From positions 1,631,501 to 1,695,500 of the forward strand of contig CP096134.1 of NCBI GenBank assembly GCA_023242925.1: a stretch of 64,000 nt of DNA, written 5' to 3'. Both the position numbers and the translations under genes were made by a program. The notes beneath the pieces were generated by a model. It saw nothing but the letters and a program-made list of their open reading frames with translations. It did not search any database and was not told the DNA's origin. Source of the stretch: Hyphomonadaceae bacterium JAD_PAG50586_4 (lineage in GTDB: Bacteria > Pseudomonadota > Alphaproteobacteria > Caulobacterales > Aquidulcibacteraceae). How positions within the stretch are numbered: position 1 is the first letter of the stretch; every line of letters starts with the position of its first letter. Below are positions 27,502-35,803 of this stretch, in pieces.

Positions 27502-27870
27502 ATGAAGCGGATCGGCGTGTCGGTTTTGGTGTTCGCGATCGCGTTCTGCGGTGCAGGCGAAGCTTTGGCGCAATTGGTTGGGCGTCCGGCGCTTGATTTT
27601 TCCGAACGCGGGTCTGCCTCGGGAAATGGCGAGGATAGCGCTTTCGCCCGCTCGGTGACGGCGCGCTACGCGTCGGGCGTGACGCGCGCTCAAGTGCTGG
27701 CGGATCTTCGCGCGCAGGGTTTCAGCTGCGAAGCCTCCGGCGCGTCGTGCACGCACGTGGCGATGCAGGAGGCGTGCGCTGATGTTCGCACGGTCGATAT
27801 TGCGCCGGACGGCGTGATCAGCGCCAGCCATGCCTTACGCTGCATGGGCGCTTTGGCGGACGACGAATAG
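27502..27870 (+). CDS. Secreted hypothetical protein
   Basis: A 122-residue protein with a Sec signal peptide (MKRIGVSVLVFAIAFCGAGEALA, cleavage near AQL). The mature part carries a helical region (SARFARSVTARYASG-type: AFARSVTARYASGVTRAQVLAD) and six cysteines late in the chain (CEASGASCTHVAMQEACADV, LRCMG). The start at 27502 follows GGGGACTAGG; a start 12 bases earlier is less likely. No family recognised. The Cys pattern suggests a disulphide-stabilised periplasmic protein. Confidence 0.72.
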   Translation: MKRIGVSVLVFAIAFCGAGEALAQLVGRPALDFSERGSASGNGEDSAFARSVTARYASGVTRAQVLADLRAQGFSCEASGASCTHVAMQEACADVRTVDIAPDGVISASHALRCMGALADDE

Positions 27871-27947
27871 GCGTCGCCCTTCAATTCATCTTAAGTCGCA
27901 CCCTCTTAAGCTCTTACTCGGCTGGAGCGGCGTAAGGACAAAGCAGC

Positions 27948-28433
27948 GTGGCAATCGGCGCGTTCCTGGAGCAAGCGTATCTTGCGACTGTCGGGGTTTT
28001 GGCATTTGCCGGCTTTTATGGCTTTGCGCTTTTCCGAAACAGTTGGCGTTGGAGACGCTTAGCGGAGGTCTATGCCGCACCAGACGATCAGCGGCCGTTC
28101 AAGCAGCGCTGGACGAACATGGTGTTGGAAGGGCTAAGTTTTGGCTGGGTAAACTACGCCGGGATTACGCTGTTTGGCGTCAATCGAGAGGGCGTGTTCG
28201 TAAGTCTGTTGCCGGGCTTCTCGCTTATGCATGAGCCGCTATTTTTTCGGTACGAAGAGATCAGTCTCGCGCCCGCGCGTTGGCTGCTTCAGGACGCGTG
28301 CGCAATTGAATTCCGTGGATGCCCAGGCCTTCGCCTCATTACAAACTTGGCGACGCAGCGCTGGATCGAACAGCAGTGTGAAGAGTTTGGATCATTCAGC
28401 GCGCCAACGGCGTTATCGCCACGCAACGGATAG
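27948..28433 (+). CDS. Membrane-anchored hypothetical protein
   Basis: A 161-residue protein starting with GTG at 27948 after GTAAGGACAAAGC. It has one N-terminal hydrophobic helix (about residues 12-28, TVGVLAFAGFYGFALF) followed by a soluble domain with NMVLEGLSFGWVNYAGITLFG and LFFRYEEISLAP. The domain alternates beta-like strands and ends in a helix with two adjacent Cys/Glu residues (EQQCEEFG). The family is unknown. It converges on radA. Confidence 0.7.
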   Translation: MAIGAFLEQAYLATVGVLAFAGFYGFALFRNSWRWRRLAEVYAAPDDQRPFKQRWTNMVLEGLSFGWVNYAGITLFGVNREGVFVSLLPGFSLMHEPLFFRYEEISLAPARWLLQDACAIEFRGCPGLRLITNLATQRWIEQQCEEFGSFSAPTALSPRNG

Positions 28434-28454
28434 CGTCGTCTGCGAGGGCGATGC

Positions 28455-29820
28455 TCAATCCTCCACGCCCAAAGCCGCAGCCAAATCGGCGATGTGTTTC
28501 AGTTCGCGCAATTTCACACCGGCCGCGCCGCCGCTCTTTTTGTGGAGGGGCGAAGGCGGTTTGGAAGCCGAGTTTGGCCGCTTCTTTCAAGCGCAGATCG
28601 GTGCGGCCGGCGGGGCGGATTTCGCCGGAGAGGGCGACTTCGCCGAAGGTGACGCAGTGCGAGGGCAGCGGACGATCGACGAGTGCGGAGATGAGCGCTG
28701 CAGCGACGGCGAGGTCGGCGGCGGGTTCGGTGATGCGCAGGCCCCCGGCGACGGAGAGATAGACGTCGCGGCCGGAAAAGGAGAGGCCGCAGCGTGTTTC
28801 CAACACGGCGAGGATCATGGCGAGGCGCGCGCTATCCCAGCCGACGACGGCGCGGCGCGGCGTGCCATACGCGGTGGGTGCGGCGAGCGCTTGGATTTCC
28901 ACCAGCACAGGGCGCGAGCCTTCAACGCCGGCGAACACGGCCGCGCCTGACGGGCGATCGCCTGCGCCGCCCATGAAGAGCGCGGAGGGGTTCGGCGTTT
29001 CGACCAAGCCTTGCTCGAGCATTTCAAACACACCGATTTCGTCGGTGGGGCCGTAGCGGTTTTTCACGGCGCGGAGGATGCGGAACGGCAGGCCGCGCTC
29101 GCCTTCGAAATAGATCACGGCGTCGACCAGGTGTTCCACCACGCGCGGGCCGGCGATCTGGCCGTCTTTCGTGACGTGGCCGACGAGGATGACGACGCAG
29201 CCGCTCTTCTTGGCGAAGCGTACAAGTTCGTGTGCGCAGGCGCGCACTTGCGCGACAGTGCCGGGCGCGGCCTCAACGCCATCGGCCCAAACGGTTTGGA
29301 TGGAGTCAACGATGACGACGTCGGGCTTCAGCGTTTTGAGACCGTCGAGGATCTTGCGAAGATCGGTTTCGGCGGCGAGGTGGACGGGCGCGTCGCCGGC
29401 TTTGAGGCGGCGGGCTCGGTCTTGCACTTGGGCTTCGGCTTCTTCGCCGGTGACGTAGGCGACGCGCGCGCCGCTGCGTGCAATGGCGGCGGCGGCTTGC
29501 AGCAGCAGTGTGGATTTGCCGACGCCGGGATCACCGCCGATCAGGATGGCGGAGGCGGGCACGAGGCCGCCGCCGCAGACGCGGTCGAATTCGGAAATGC
29601 CAGTGGGAAGCCGCGGCGGCGGATCGGCTTCGCCGGCAAGCTCAACGAAGGCAAGCGCTTTGCTCTTCTTGCCGGTGGGCGCGGCGAGCGCGCCGGGCAC
29701 GGCGGTGCGCGCGGTCTCCTCCACCAACGTATTCCATTCCCCGCAGGCTTCGCACTTGCCGGCCCATTTGGGCCAGATCGCGCCGCAGGCTTGGCAGGTG
29801 AAGACGTGGTCCTTGGCCAA
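28455..29820 (-). CDS. radA: DNA repair protein RadA, frameshifted near C-terminus
   Basis: RadA (Sms) is a DnaB-like branch-migration ATPase in homologous recombination, about 454 residues. It has an N-terminal zinc finger (FTCQACG, KCEACGEW), the Walker A loop IGGDPGVGKSTLL, the RadA-specific KNRYG motif and a C-terminal Lon-like domain. The frame breaks near 28545 at PPQK, where an extra A appears in an A run; the repaired end reads SGGAAGVKLRELKHIADLAAALG and stops at 28455. The start is the TTG at 29818-29820 (MAKDHVFTCQACG), after AGAGGATTCTGTT. A longer upstream start is unlikely. Confidence 0.93.
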
Positions 29821-29899
29821 AACAGAATCCTCTCGTGGGGGCAAGTTAGCAGACTTGCGCAGCGCGCGGGCGCGTGGTGCTGTGAACATAGGAGCTCAC

Positions 29900-30382
29900 A
29901 TGACCAGCATCTACGATTTCAGCGCGCGCGATATTGATGGCGACGAGCGCTCGCTCAGCCAATATCGCGGCAAGGTGCTGCTGATTGTGAACACGGCGAG
30001 CCAGTGCGGGTTTACTTATCAGTATAAGGGTTTGGAAGAGCTGCATCGGAACTATGCGGCGCAGGGCGTCGAGGTGTTGGGCTTTCCGTCAAATCAGTTT
30101 GGCAGCCAAGAGCCGGGCGACGAGAACGAAATCAAGAATTTCTGCTCGCTCACCTACGATGTGACGTTTCCGATGTTTGCGAAGATCGAGGTGAACGGGC
30201 CGAACGCGCACCCGCTCTATGATTATCTCACGCGCGAGAAGGGCGGCGGTCTGTTGGGCCGTAAGATCAAATGGAATTTCACCAAGTTCCTGATTGGCCG
30301 CGATGGGCGCGTGTTGAAGCGTTTTCCGCCGACAGCGAAACCGGAAGCACTTGCTAGCGTGATTGCGCGGGCCGCGCGGTGA
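29900..30382 (+). CDS. Glutathione peroxidase family protein
   Basis: A 160-residue member of the glutathione peroxidase family, reducing hydrogen or lipid peroxides. It has the peroxidatic Cys in NTASQCGFTYQYKGLEEL (Cys, not selenocysteine), then LGFPSNQFGSQEPG with the conserved Gln and the WNFTKFLIGRDGR motif with the conserved Trp. TAGGAGCTCAC precedes the ATG. Its stop is followed within the same stretch by the Nudix gene, whose likely TTG start lies inside this 3' end, so the two may be co-transcribed. Confidence 0.94.
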   Translation: MTSIYDFSARDIDGDERSLSQYRGKVLLIVNTASQCGFTYQYKGLEELHRNYAAQGVEVLGFPSNQFGSQEPGDENEIKNFCSLTYDVTFPMFAKIEVNGPNAHPLYDYLTREKGGGLLGRKIKWNFTKFLIGRDGRVLKRFPPTAKPEALASVIARAAR

Positions 30383-30794
30383 GCGGGCGCCGAAGACGCC
30401 GTTGCTGACGGTCGATTGCGTCGTGTTCGATGCGGCGGGCGCGTTGTTGTTGATCGAGCGTGGGCATGAACCGTTTAAGGGTTGCTATGCGCTCCCGGGC
30501 GGGTTTGTCGATGTGGGCGAGACGGTGGAGCACGCGGCGCTGCGCGAGTTGAAGGAAGAGACCGGCGCGTCGGGGCGTGTGGTGGGCTTGGTGGGTGTGT
30601 ATTCCGATCCGGGGCGCGATCCGCGTGGGCACAATGTGAGCGCGGCGTTTCTGGTGGAGTGGGATGGGTCGGCGGTGAGCGGCGGCGATGATGCGGCGTC
30701 GGCGGCGTTCGTGAGCGATTGGCGTGAGAAGACGTTGGCGTTCGATCATGCGCAGATCGTGGCGGATGCGTTGAGGAACACCTCCGGCGCGTAG
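30363..30794 (+). CDS. Nudix hydrolase
   Basis: A Nudix enzyme of about 143 residues hydrolysing a nucleoside diphosphate linked to another moiety; the substrate is unknown. The Nudix box is complete: GGFVDVGETVEHAALRELKEETGA fits GX5EX7REUXEEXGU. The core begins TPLLTVDCVVFDAAG and includes LPGGFVDVG. The start is uncertain: a TTG at 30363 gives the longest form, but this lies inside the gpx end and an overlapping GTG at 30379 is in another frame, so the true start may be hidden by an indel. A SemiSWEET gene follows. Confidence 0.88.
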   Translation: MRGPRGERAPKTPLLTVDCVVFDAAGALLLIERGHEPFKGCYALPGGFVDVGETVEHAALRELKEETGASGRVVGLVGVYSDPGRDPRGHNVSAAFLVEWDGSAVSGGDDAASAAFVSDWREKTLAFDHAQIVADALRNTSGA

Positions 30795-30821
30795 CCGTTT
30801 TGCCCGGTTGAGGGCAAAGCA

Positions 30822-31094
30822 ATGGCTTCAGACTTTTGGGTGAATGCAGTAGGCACAGCCGCGGGCGTCGCGTCGATGCTGAGCTTTCTGCCGCAGATCG
30901 TGAAAATTTGGCGCGACCGGGACGCATCGTCGGTGTCGCTGCGCACGTTTGCGGTGTCCGCGACGGCGTTTGTGTTGTGGACGGCGTTTGGTGCGCTACA
31001 GGGCTCGTGGCCGATTATCGTGTCCAACGCGGTGTGCCTGATTCTGGTGCTTACGATCGTGGCGTTGCGCTTGAAGTTTAGCGACGGCGCCTAG
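30822..31094 (+). CDS. SemiSWEET-type PQ-loop membrane protein
   Basis: A 90-residue protein with three membrane helices and the PQ-loop motif SFLPQIVKIWRDRDASSVSL in the first repeat, followed by TFAVSATAFVLWTAFG. This is one triple-helix unit of the SWEET/SemiSWEET family, which work as dimers moving sugars. ATG at 30822 lies 27 bases after the Nudix stop; GTTGAGGGCAAAGCA precedes it. The stop overlaps the convergent gene at 31091 by four bases. Substrate is not known. Confidence 0.88.
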   Translation: MASDFWVNAVGTAAGVASMLSFLPQIVKIWRDRDASSVSLRTFAVSATAFVLWTAFGALQGSWPIIVSNAVCLILVLTIVALRLKFSDGA

Positions 31095-31573
31095 GACCAA
31101 ATATCCGCGACGTCCCAGAAGATGCTCGCGGCTGGCGGCAGGCCAAAATCCTTGCGGCGGAGTTGGAGCCAGCGGCCGCGTTTGGAGATGCGGCCGGGTG
31201 GGTCGTCGTTGGGCGGCGTCAGTCCATCAGCGCCATCGGGCCAGAAATCTTTTTCCTCATAGGGCTCGTCGATCCAGGCGCGGAATTTGAGTTCGCCCAC
31301 GATGAAGAGTTCGGCGCGCACCCAGAAGCTGGGGTCGATGCTGAGATCGATGTGGCCGTCGCCTTGGTCGGAGACGAAGAGAAGCCGTGCGCTGGTTTTA
31401 TCTACGCGCTGGCGCCAGATGCGGCCATTGGCGTGGCCGCGAAATTCGTAAGGCTCGCGCACCCAGCTTGCGAGCGTGCTGATCAAGGAACGGGCGCAGC
31501 CTTCAAGCGGCCAGCCATGACTCTCATTGTCGATATAATAGGGCGCGCGTGTTGGAGGCGTGGACGGGATCAC
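31091..31573 (-). CDS. Hypothetical protein coupled to MlaF-like ATPase
   Basis: The likely GTG start (31571-31573) overlaps the ATPase stop as GTGA, giving 160 residues. It has a beta-rich C-terminal half (FRAWIDEPYEEKDFWPDG, RWLQLRRKDFGLPP) and a segment SARLLFVSDQGDGHIDLSID. No signal peptide, lipobox or membrane segment is seen. I do not recognise a family, and it does not look like an MCE/MlaD protein, the usual partner of MlaFE. Overlap with the ATPase suggests it is translated with the transporter. Confidence 0.7.
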   Translation of the reverse strand: MIPSTPPTRAPYYIDNESHGWPLEGCARSLISTLASWVREPYEFRGHANGRIWRQRVDKTSARLLFVSDQGDGHIDLSIDPSFWVRAELFIVGELKFRAWIDEPYEEKDFWPDGADGLTPPNDDPPGRISKRGRWLQLRRKDFGLPPAASIFWDVADIWS

Positions 31574-32331
31574 ACCACAGCCTGAATCGGGCCGTCGGCG
31601 CGGCCGGCGACGAATTGGTCGACCATTGCGTTGCCGCTGGAGTCGAGCGTGCTGGTGGGGCCGCGCCACACGATCTTGCCATCGTGGAGCATGGCGATTT
31701 CGTCGGAGATTTTGCGCGCGCTGGGCATGTCGTGCGTGATCGAGACGGCGGCGCAGTCCAGCTCTTTCACCATCTCGACGATGAGATCGTTGATGGCGTC
31801 GGCGGTGATCGGATCGAGGCCGGTGGTGGGCTCGTCGAAGAAGAGGATGTCCGGCTTGGCGATGATGGCGCGGGCGAGGCCTGCGCGCTTTTGCATGCCG
31901 CCGGAAAGTTCGATCGGGCGCACGTCTGCGAAGTCGGGCGAGAGGCGGACTTTGCGCATCGTCTCGATGGCGCGCTCGCGCGCGTCCTTGCGCGGGACGT
32001 TGTCGGCGTAGATCAGGCGAAAGGCGATGTTTTCCCAGACGCTCAGTGAGTCAAAGAGCGCTGCGCCCTGGAACAGCATGCCGAATTTGCGCATCACGCG
32101 GGCGCGGATTTCCACCGGCATTTTGGTGATCTCTGCGCCGTCCACCAGCACTTGGCCGGAATCGGGCTTCATCAGACCGAGCGTGCATTTCAGCGTGACG
32201 GATTTGCCCTGGCCCGAGCCGCCGATGATGACGATGGATTTGCCCGGCGCGACGTCGAGATCGACACCGTCCAGCACTTGGCGGCCGCGGAGTTTTTTCT
32301 TCAGGCCGATGAGTTGGAGTTTCGCGGTCAT
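31570..32331 (-). CDS. MlaF-like ABC transporter ATPase
   Basis: A 253-residue ATPase of the MlaF/Ttg2A type, which energises phospholipid or toluene transport between membranes. Walker A is GGSGQGKSVT, the signature LSGGMQKRAGLARA and Walker B ILFFDEPTTGLDP. The signature with GGMQKR is typical of the MlaF group. It follows the MlaE-like permease by 6 bases and is followed by an overlapping unknown gene. A membrane-anchored MCE partner (MlaD) is not adjacent. Confidence 0.92.
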   Translation of the reverse strand: MTAKLQLIGLKKKLRGRQVLDGVDLDVAPGKSIVIIGGSGQGKSVTLKCTLGLMKPDSGQVLVDGAEITKMPVEIRARVMRKFGMLFQGAALFDSLSVWENIAFRLIYADNVPRKDARERAIETMRKVRLSPDFADVRPIELSGGMQKRAGLARAIIAKPDILFFDEPTTGLDPITADAINDLIVEMVKELDCAAVSITHDMPSARKISDEIAMLHDGKIVWRGPTSTLDSSGNAMVDQFVAGRADGPIQAVV

Positions 32332-32337
32332 GTGCGC

Positions 32338-33110
32338 TTACTCCACGAAAAACGCGGTAATGAGGTAATTCACCGCCAGGATCAACACGATGGCGCCGAC
32401 GACGGCGTTGGTGGTGGCGCGGCCGACGCCGAGTGCGCCGCCCGAGCTGTTGTAGCCCTGATAGGCGCCCATCACGGCGATGATGAAGCCGAACACGGCG
32501 GCTTTGGTGAGACCAAGCACAACGTCTTGGGTCTCAAGGAAGTTGAAGGTGTTGCGCAGATAGGTGGCGCCGTTGAAATCGAGGCTGTTCACGGCCACGA
32601 GATAGCCGCCCATCACGCCGATAATGTCAGCGACGGCGACAAGCACGGGCAGCGTCAGTACGGCTGCAAGCACGCGCGGCGCGATCAGGAATTTGAACGG
32701 GTCGGTCGAGAGCGTGGTCATCGCATCGATCTGTTCGGTGACACGCATGGTGCCGATCTCGGCAGCGATTCCGGCGCTGACGCGTCCCGCGAGCATGAGG
32801 CCGGCAAGCACGGGGCCGAGTTCGCGCGTGATGCCGAGCACGACGATGTTGGGCACAAAGCTCTCAGCGTTGAAGCGGGCGCCGCCGACATAGATGTTGA
32901 GCGCCAGTGCTGCCCCGATGAACACGGCTGTGAGGCCGATCACCGGCAGCGAAAGATAGCCGATCTGAAAACATTGGCGGCCGAGTTGGCCGGCGAAATA
33001 GGGCGGCGAAAAAGCGCGGCCACCGCGCGCGCGGCGAACATGGAGAAACGGCCGATCTCGGCGAAGATGGCGAGCGTCGAGGCGCCGATTGGGACGAAGG
33101 GATTGATCAC
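32338..33110 (-). CDS. MlaE-like ABC transporter permease, frameshifted
   Basis: A 257-residue permease of the MlaE/YrbE family with about five or six hydrophobic segments (FFAE-type: VIGLTAVFIGAALALNIYVGG, VVLGITRELGPVLAGLML, MGGYLVAV). The GTG start at 33108-33110 overlaps the alr stop as GTGA. An apparent missing base near 33017 (minus strand GCCGCGCTTTTTCG, expected GCCGCGGCTTTTTCG) breaks the frame; on repair, the N-terminus MINPFVPIGASTLAIFAEIGRF joins to FSPPYFAGQL. The N-terminal amphipathic helix and the rest match the family. It is operonic with alr and mlaF. Confidence 0.88.
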
Positions 33111-34123
33111 GCGCGGGCTCCGGTCTTGCGCACAGTGCCTGCGAATGTGGTGAGGATTTCGTAGGATGCAGTACCGGCCAGTGCGGCGATGTCGTCCAAA
33201 GGCGCATTGGGGCCGAGAAATTCGACCATTGCGCCGGGCAGGGCCTCGGCGCAGCCGGTGACGTCAAGGATGATCAAATCCATCGAAACGCGCCCCAGGA
33301 TCGGACGCTTTGCGCCGCCCAGGACGCCATAGCCGCGCCCGCCGAGCGACCGCAAGTAGCCGTCCGCGTACCCGAGTGCGACGGTGGCGGTGCGCATCTT
33401 TTGTGTCGCAGTGAACGTGGCGCCATAGCCGAAGCTTTCGCCGGGCTCGACATCGCGCACTTGCAGGATGGGCGCTTCGATGAGTGCTGCGGCAATGAGT
33501 TGGGGATTGTCGGCGTCCAGCCCGCCGGAGCCATAGAGGCCAACGCCCGGCCGGATGAGATCAAAATGATACTCGGGGCCGATCAGGGCGCCGGCGGTGG
33601 CGGCGAGCGAGAGCGGCGCTTTCGGGAAGAGCGAAGCGGCGTCGATGAAGCGCTTGAGCTGCGTCGCGTTCATCTCGTGCTTGAGATCAGAGCCGCAGGC
33701 GAGGTGGCTCATCACAAGCGCGAGCGATGTGCCTTTGAGCGCGACCATGCTCTGCGCCAGCTCTTCGGGGCCAAGCCCAAGCCGGTTCATGCCGGTGTCG
33801 ATGTGGAGGCCGGCGCCAGCGCGCGCGTCCCAGAGTTTGATCTGGGCGACGGAATTGAGGATCGGCGTGAGTTTGGCGTCTGAATATTGCGCGACGTCCT
33901 TTGCGCTTGGGCCGTTGAGCACGAAAATTTGCGGACCTTCGCCCAGTGCTTTGCGCACGCGAATCGCTTCGCCAAAGGTTGCGGTGAAGAACACACGCGC
34001 GCCAGCTTGCGCCAGCGCACGCGCGGCTGGCGCCGCGCCTAGCCCATACGCATCGGCTTTGACGACCGCGGCGATGGCGGCGTTCGGCGCGCGCTTCTTG
34101 AAGAAGCGCCAATTCTCGACCAC
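33107..34123 (-). CDS. alr: Alanine racemase, N-terminus lost to frameshift
   Basis: PLP-dependent racemase giving D-alanine for peptidoglycan. The PLP-lysine loop is AAVVKADAYGLGA, followed by HIDTGMNRLGL, a Lys/His-rich middle, GYADGYLRSLGG and GRVSMDLIILDVTG. The visible frame starts VVENWRFF at 34123 (GTG). Upstream codons RLARLRVDYNA, the usual N-terminus, are present in another frame up to about 34165; a missing base near 34138 would join them. The true gene thus probably starts near the dnaB stop, overlapping or abutting it, and no ATG is obvious there. It is operonic with dnaB and mlaE. Confidence 0.9.
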   Translation of the reverse strand: MVENWRFFKKRAPNAAIAAVVKADAYGLGAAPAARALAQAGARVFFTATFGEAIRVRKALGEGPQIFVLNGPSAKDVAQYSDAKLTPILNSVAQIKLWDARAGAGLHIDTGMNRLGLGPEELAQSMVALKGTSLALVMSHLACGSDLKHEMNATQLKRFIDAASLFPKAPLSLAATAGALIGPEYHFDLIRPGVGLYGSGGLDADNPQLIAAALIEAPILQVRDVEPGESFGYGATFTATQKMRTATVALGYADGYLRSLGGRGYGVLGGAKRPILGRVSMDLIILDVTGCAEALPGAMVEFLGPNAPLDDIAALAGTASYEILTTFAGTVRKTGARA

Positions 34124-34163
34124 CGCATTGTAATCGACGCGCAGACGCGCGAGCCGTGGTTGC

Positions 34164-35627
34164 TCAGCGGGCGATGGAGCTGAATCGGGTGAATTGACCG
34201 TGGAAATTGAGATGCACCGTTTCGATGGGGCCGTGGCGGTTCTTGCCTATAATGAGCTCGGCCCTGTTCGCAACACCGGCGCGCTTCTGCTCCCAGGCAA
34301 AGTGCGCCTCGGTGCCTTGTTCGGGCTCGGCGCGGCTTAGGTAATATTCTTCGCGATAGACGAACATGACGATGTCGGCGTCCTGCTCAATCGAGCCGGA
34401 TTCGCGCAGGTCCGACAATTGCGGGCGTTTGTCTTCGCGGGACTCGACTTGGCGCGAGAGCTGGGAGAGTGCGATGACTGGGACTTGCAGATCCTTGGCC
34501 AGCGCCTTCAAGCCTTGGGTGACCTCTGAGACTTCCTGTACGCGACCGTCGGTCTTGCCTGAGCCGGTGACGAGTTGGAGGTAGTCGACGACGATGAGAT
34601 CGAGACCCGAGGTGCGCTTCAGGCGGCGTGCGCGATTGGTGAGCGCGCCGATCGAGATGCCGCCGGTTTCATCGACGTGCAGCGGCAGCATTTGCAGTTC
34701 GGTCGCGGAATCGGCGAGGCGGACATATTCGTCCTTATCGATCTTGCCTTGGCGAATGCGGTGAGACTCGATGCCGGCGAAATCCGACAGAATACGTGTC
34801 GCCAATTGTTCGGCCGACATTTCGAGCGAGAAGAAGCCGACTGTGCCGCCGAGGTGATCGGCTTCGGGGTTTTCCTGGATCGCCTTCTGTTTTAGGCGCG
34901 CGACGTTCATAGCGAGGTTCAGGGCGAACGCAGTTTTCCCCATCGAGGGGCGGCCGGCGACGATGATGAGGTCGGAGCCGTGCAAGCCGCCCATCAAATG
35001 ATCGAGGTCGCGGAAGCCGGTGGAGATGCCGGAGACGTCCGAGCCGCGGTTCTTGGCGGCGGTGGCGACTTCGATAGAGGCGGTGAGCGCGGTGCGGAAA
35101 TCCTGGAAGCCCTTATTGGCCCCGCCGCTTTCGGCGAGCGTGAAGAGCGTGCGTTCGGCTTCTTCGATGATGTCCTTGGCGTCGTGACGCTCGGGCGGAT
35201 TTTCAGCGAGGTCGGAAATGACATTGCCGACGCGGATGAGTTCACGGCGCAGCGCCATGTCGTAGATGAGCTCAGCGTAGGAGGTCGCCTGCGCCGAGAG
35301 CGGCGCTGCGAGGTCCATCAGCTTCATCAGATAAACGGCGCCGCCGATTTCCTTGATGCCGCCGTCGCGCGCGAAGCGTTCCTTGAGCGTGACGCCGTCG
35401 GCGATGTGGCCGGTGGCGATCATCTCTTGGCAGGCGGCGAAGATACGGCCGTGGACGGGGTCGTAGAAATGCTGCGGGCGCAGTTGCTGGGAGATGCGGT
35501 TCAGCGTTTCATTGTCGAACAGGATCGCGCCGAGCAGCGCCTGCTCGGCCTCAAGATTGTGCGGGGTGACGCGCTGTTGTGGGGCCGGCGCCGGTGCGCC
35601 AAGCGGGAGCGCTTGCTGAGAAGACAT
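34164..35627 (-). CDS. dnaB: Replicative DNA helicase DnaB
   Basis: The hexameric replicative helicase, 487 residues. It has an N-terminal primase-interacting domain (NLEAEQALLGAILFDNETL), a linker and the RecA-like core with Walker A in AGRPSMGKTAFALN, Walker B LIVVDYLQLV and the Arg-rich RESGSIEQDADIVMF near the end. The start at 35627 gives a normal length with a short Pro/Gln-rich N-terminal extension. In Alphaproteobacteria dnaB usually follows rplI; here an S9 peptidase gene intervenes. Confidence 0.97.
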   Translation of the reverse strand: MSSQQALPLGAPAPAPQQRVTPHNLEAEQALLGAILFDNETLNRISQQLRPQHFYDPVHGRIFAACQEMIATGHIADGVTLKERFARDGGIKEIGGAVYLMKLMDLAAPLSAQATSYAELIYDMALRRELIRVGNVISDLAENPPERHDAKDIIEEAERTLFTLAESGGANKGFQDFRTALTASIEVATAAKNRGSDVSGISTGFRDLDHLMGGLHGSDLIIVAGRPSMGKTAFALNLAMNVARLKQKAIQENPEADHLGGTVGFFSLEMSAEQLATRILSDFAGIESHRIRQGKIDKDEYVRLADSATELQMLPLHVDETGGISIGALTNRARRLKRTSGLDLIVVDYLQLVTGSGKTDGRVQEVSEVTQGLKALAKDLQVPVIALSQLSRQVESREDKRPQLSDLRESGSIEQDADIVMFVYREEYYLSRAEPEQGTEAHFAWEQKRAGVANRAELIIGKNRHGPIETVHLNFHGQFTRFSSIAR

Positions 35628-35767
35628 GCACGCAGAATGCGCCGATTCGGCCCGCCAATCGTTGACGGCCCGAAACTTGACTCACGCTTTTCCCGAGTCG
35701 CGCACGGATTTTTGTTGTTGACGTGGAACGAGCGAGATCTCTCCGTCGTGCGTCTTGTCGCCTATGG

Positions 35768-35793
35768 GACAGCTCCCCGTAAACGGGGGAGCA
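35768..35793. repeat. Dispersed CCCCGTAAACGGGG repeat, copy 1
   Basis: GACAGCTCCCCGTAAACGGGGGAGCA (35768-35793) contains the palindrome GCTCCCC/GGGGAGC around GTAAAC. A related copy with the same core occurs at 50996-51009 and a degenerate reverse copy at 50892-50917. It sits in the dnaB upstream gap. Confidence 0.7.
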
Positions 35794-35803
35794 TTGGTTG
35801 AGC

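Noticed and set aside
27890..27915. TTAA-like pair at 27896 and 27907 resembling a CtrA site
   Set aside because: The spacing between the two TTAA units is 11, not 7, so it does not fit the consensus.
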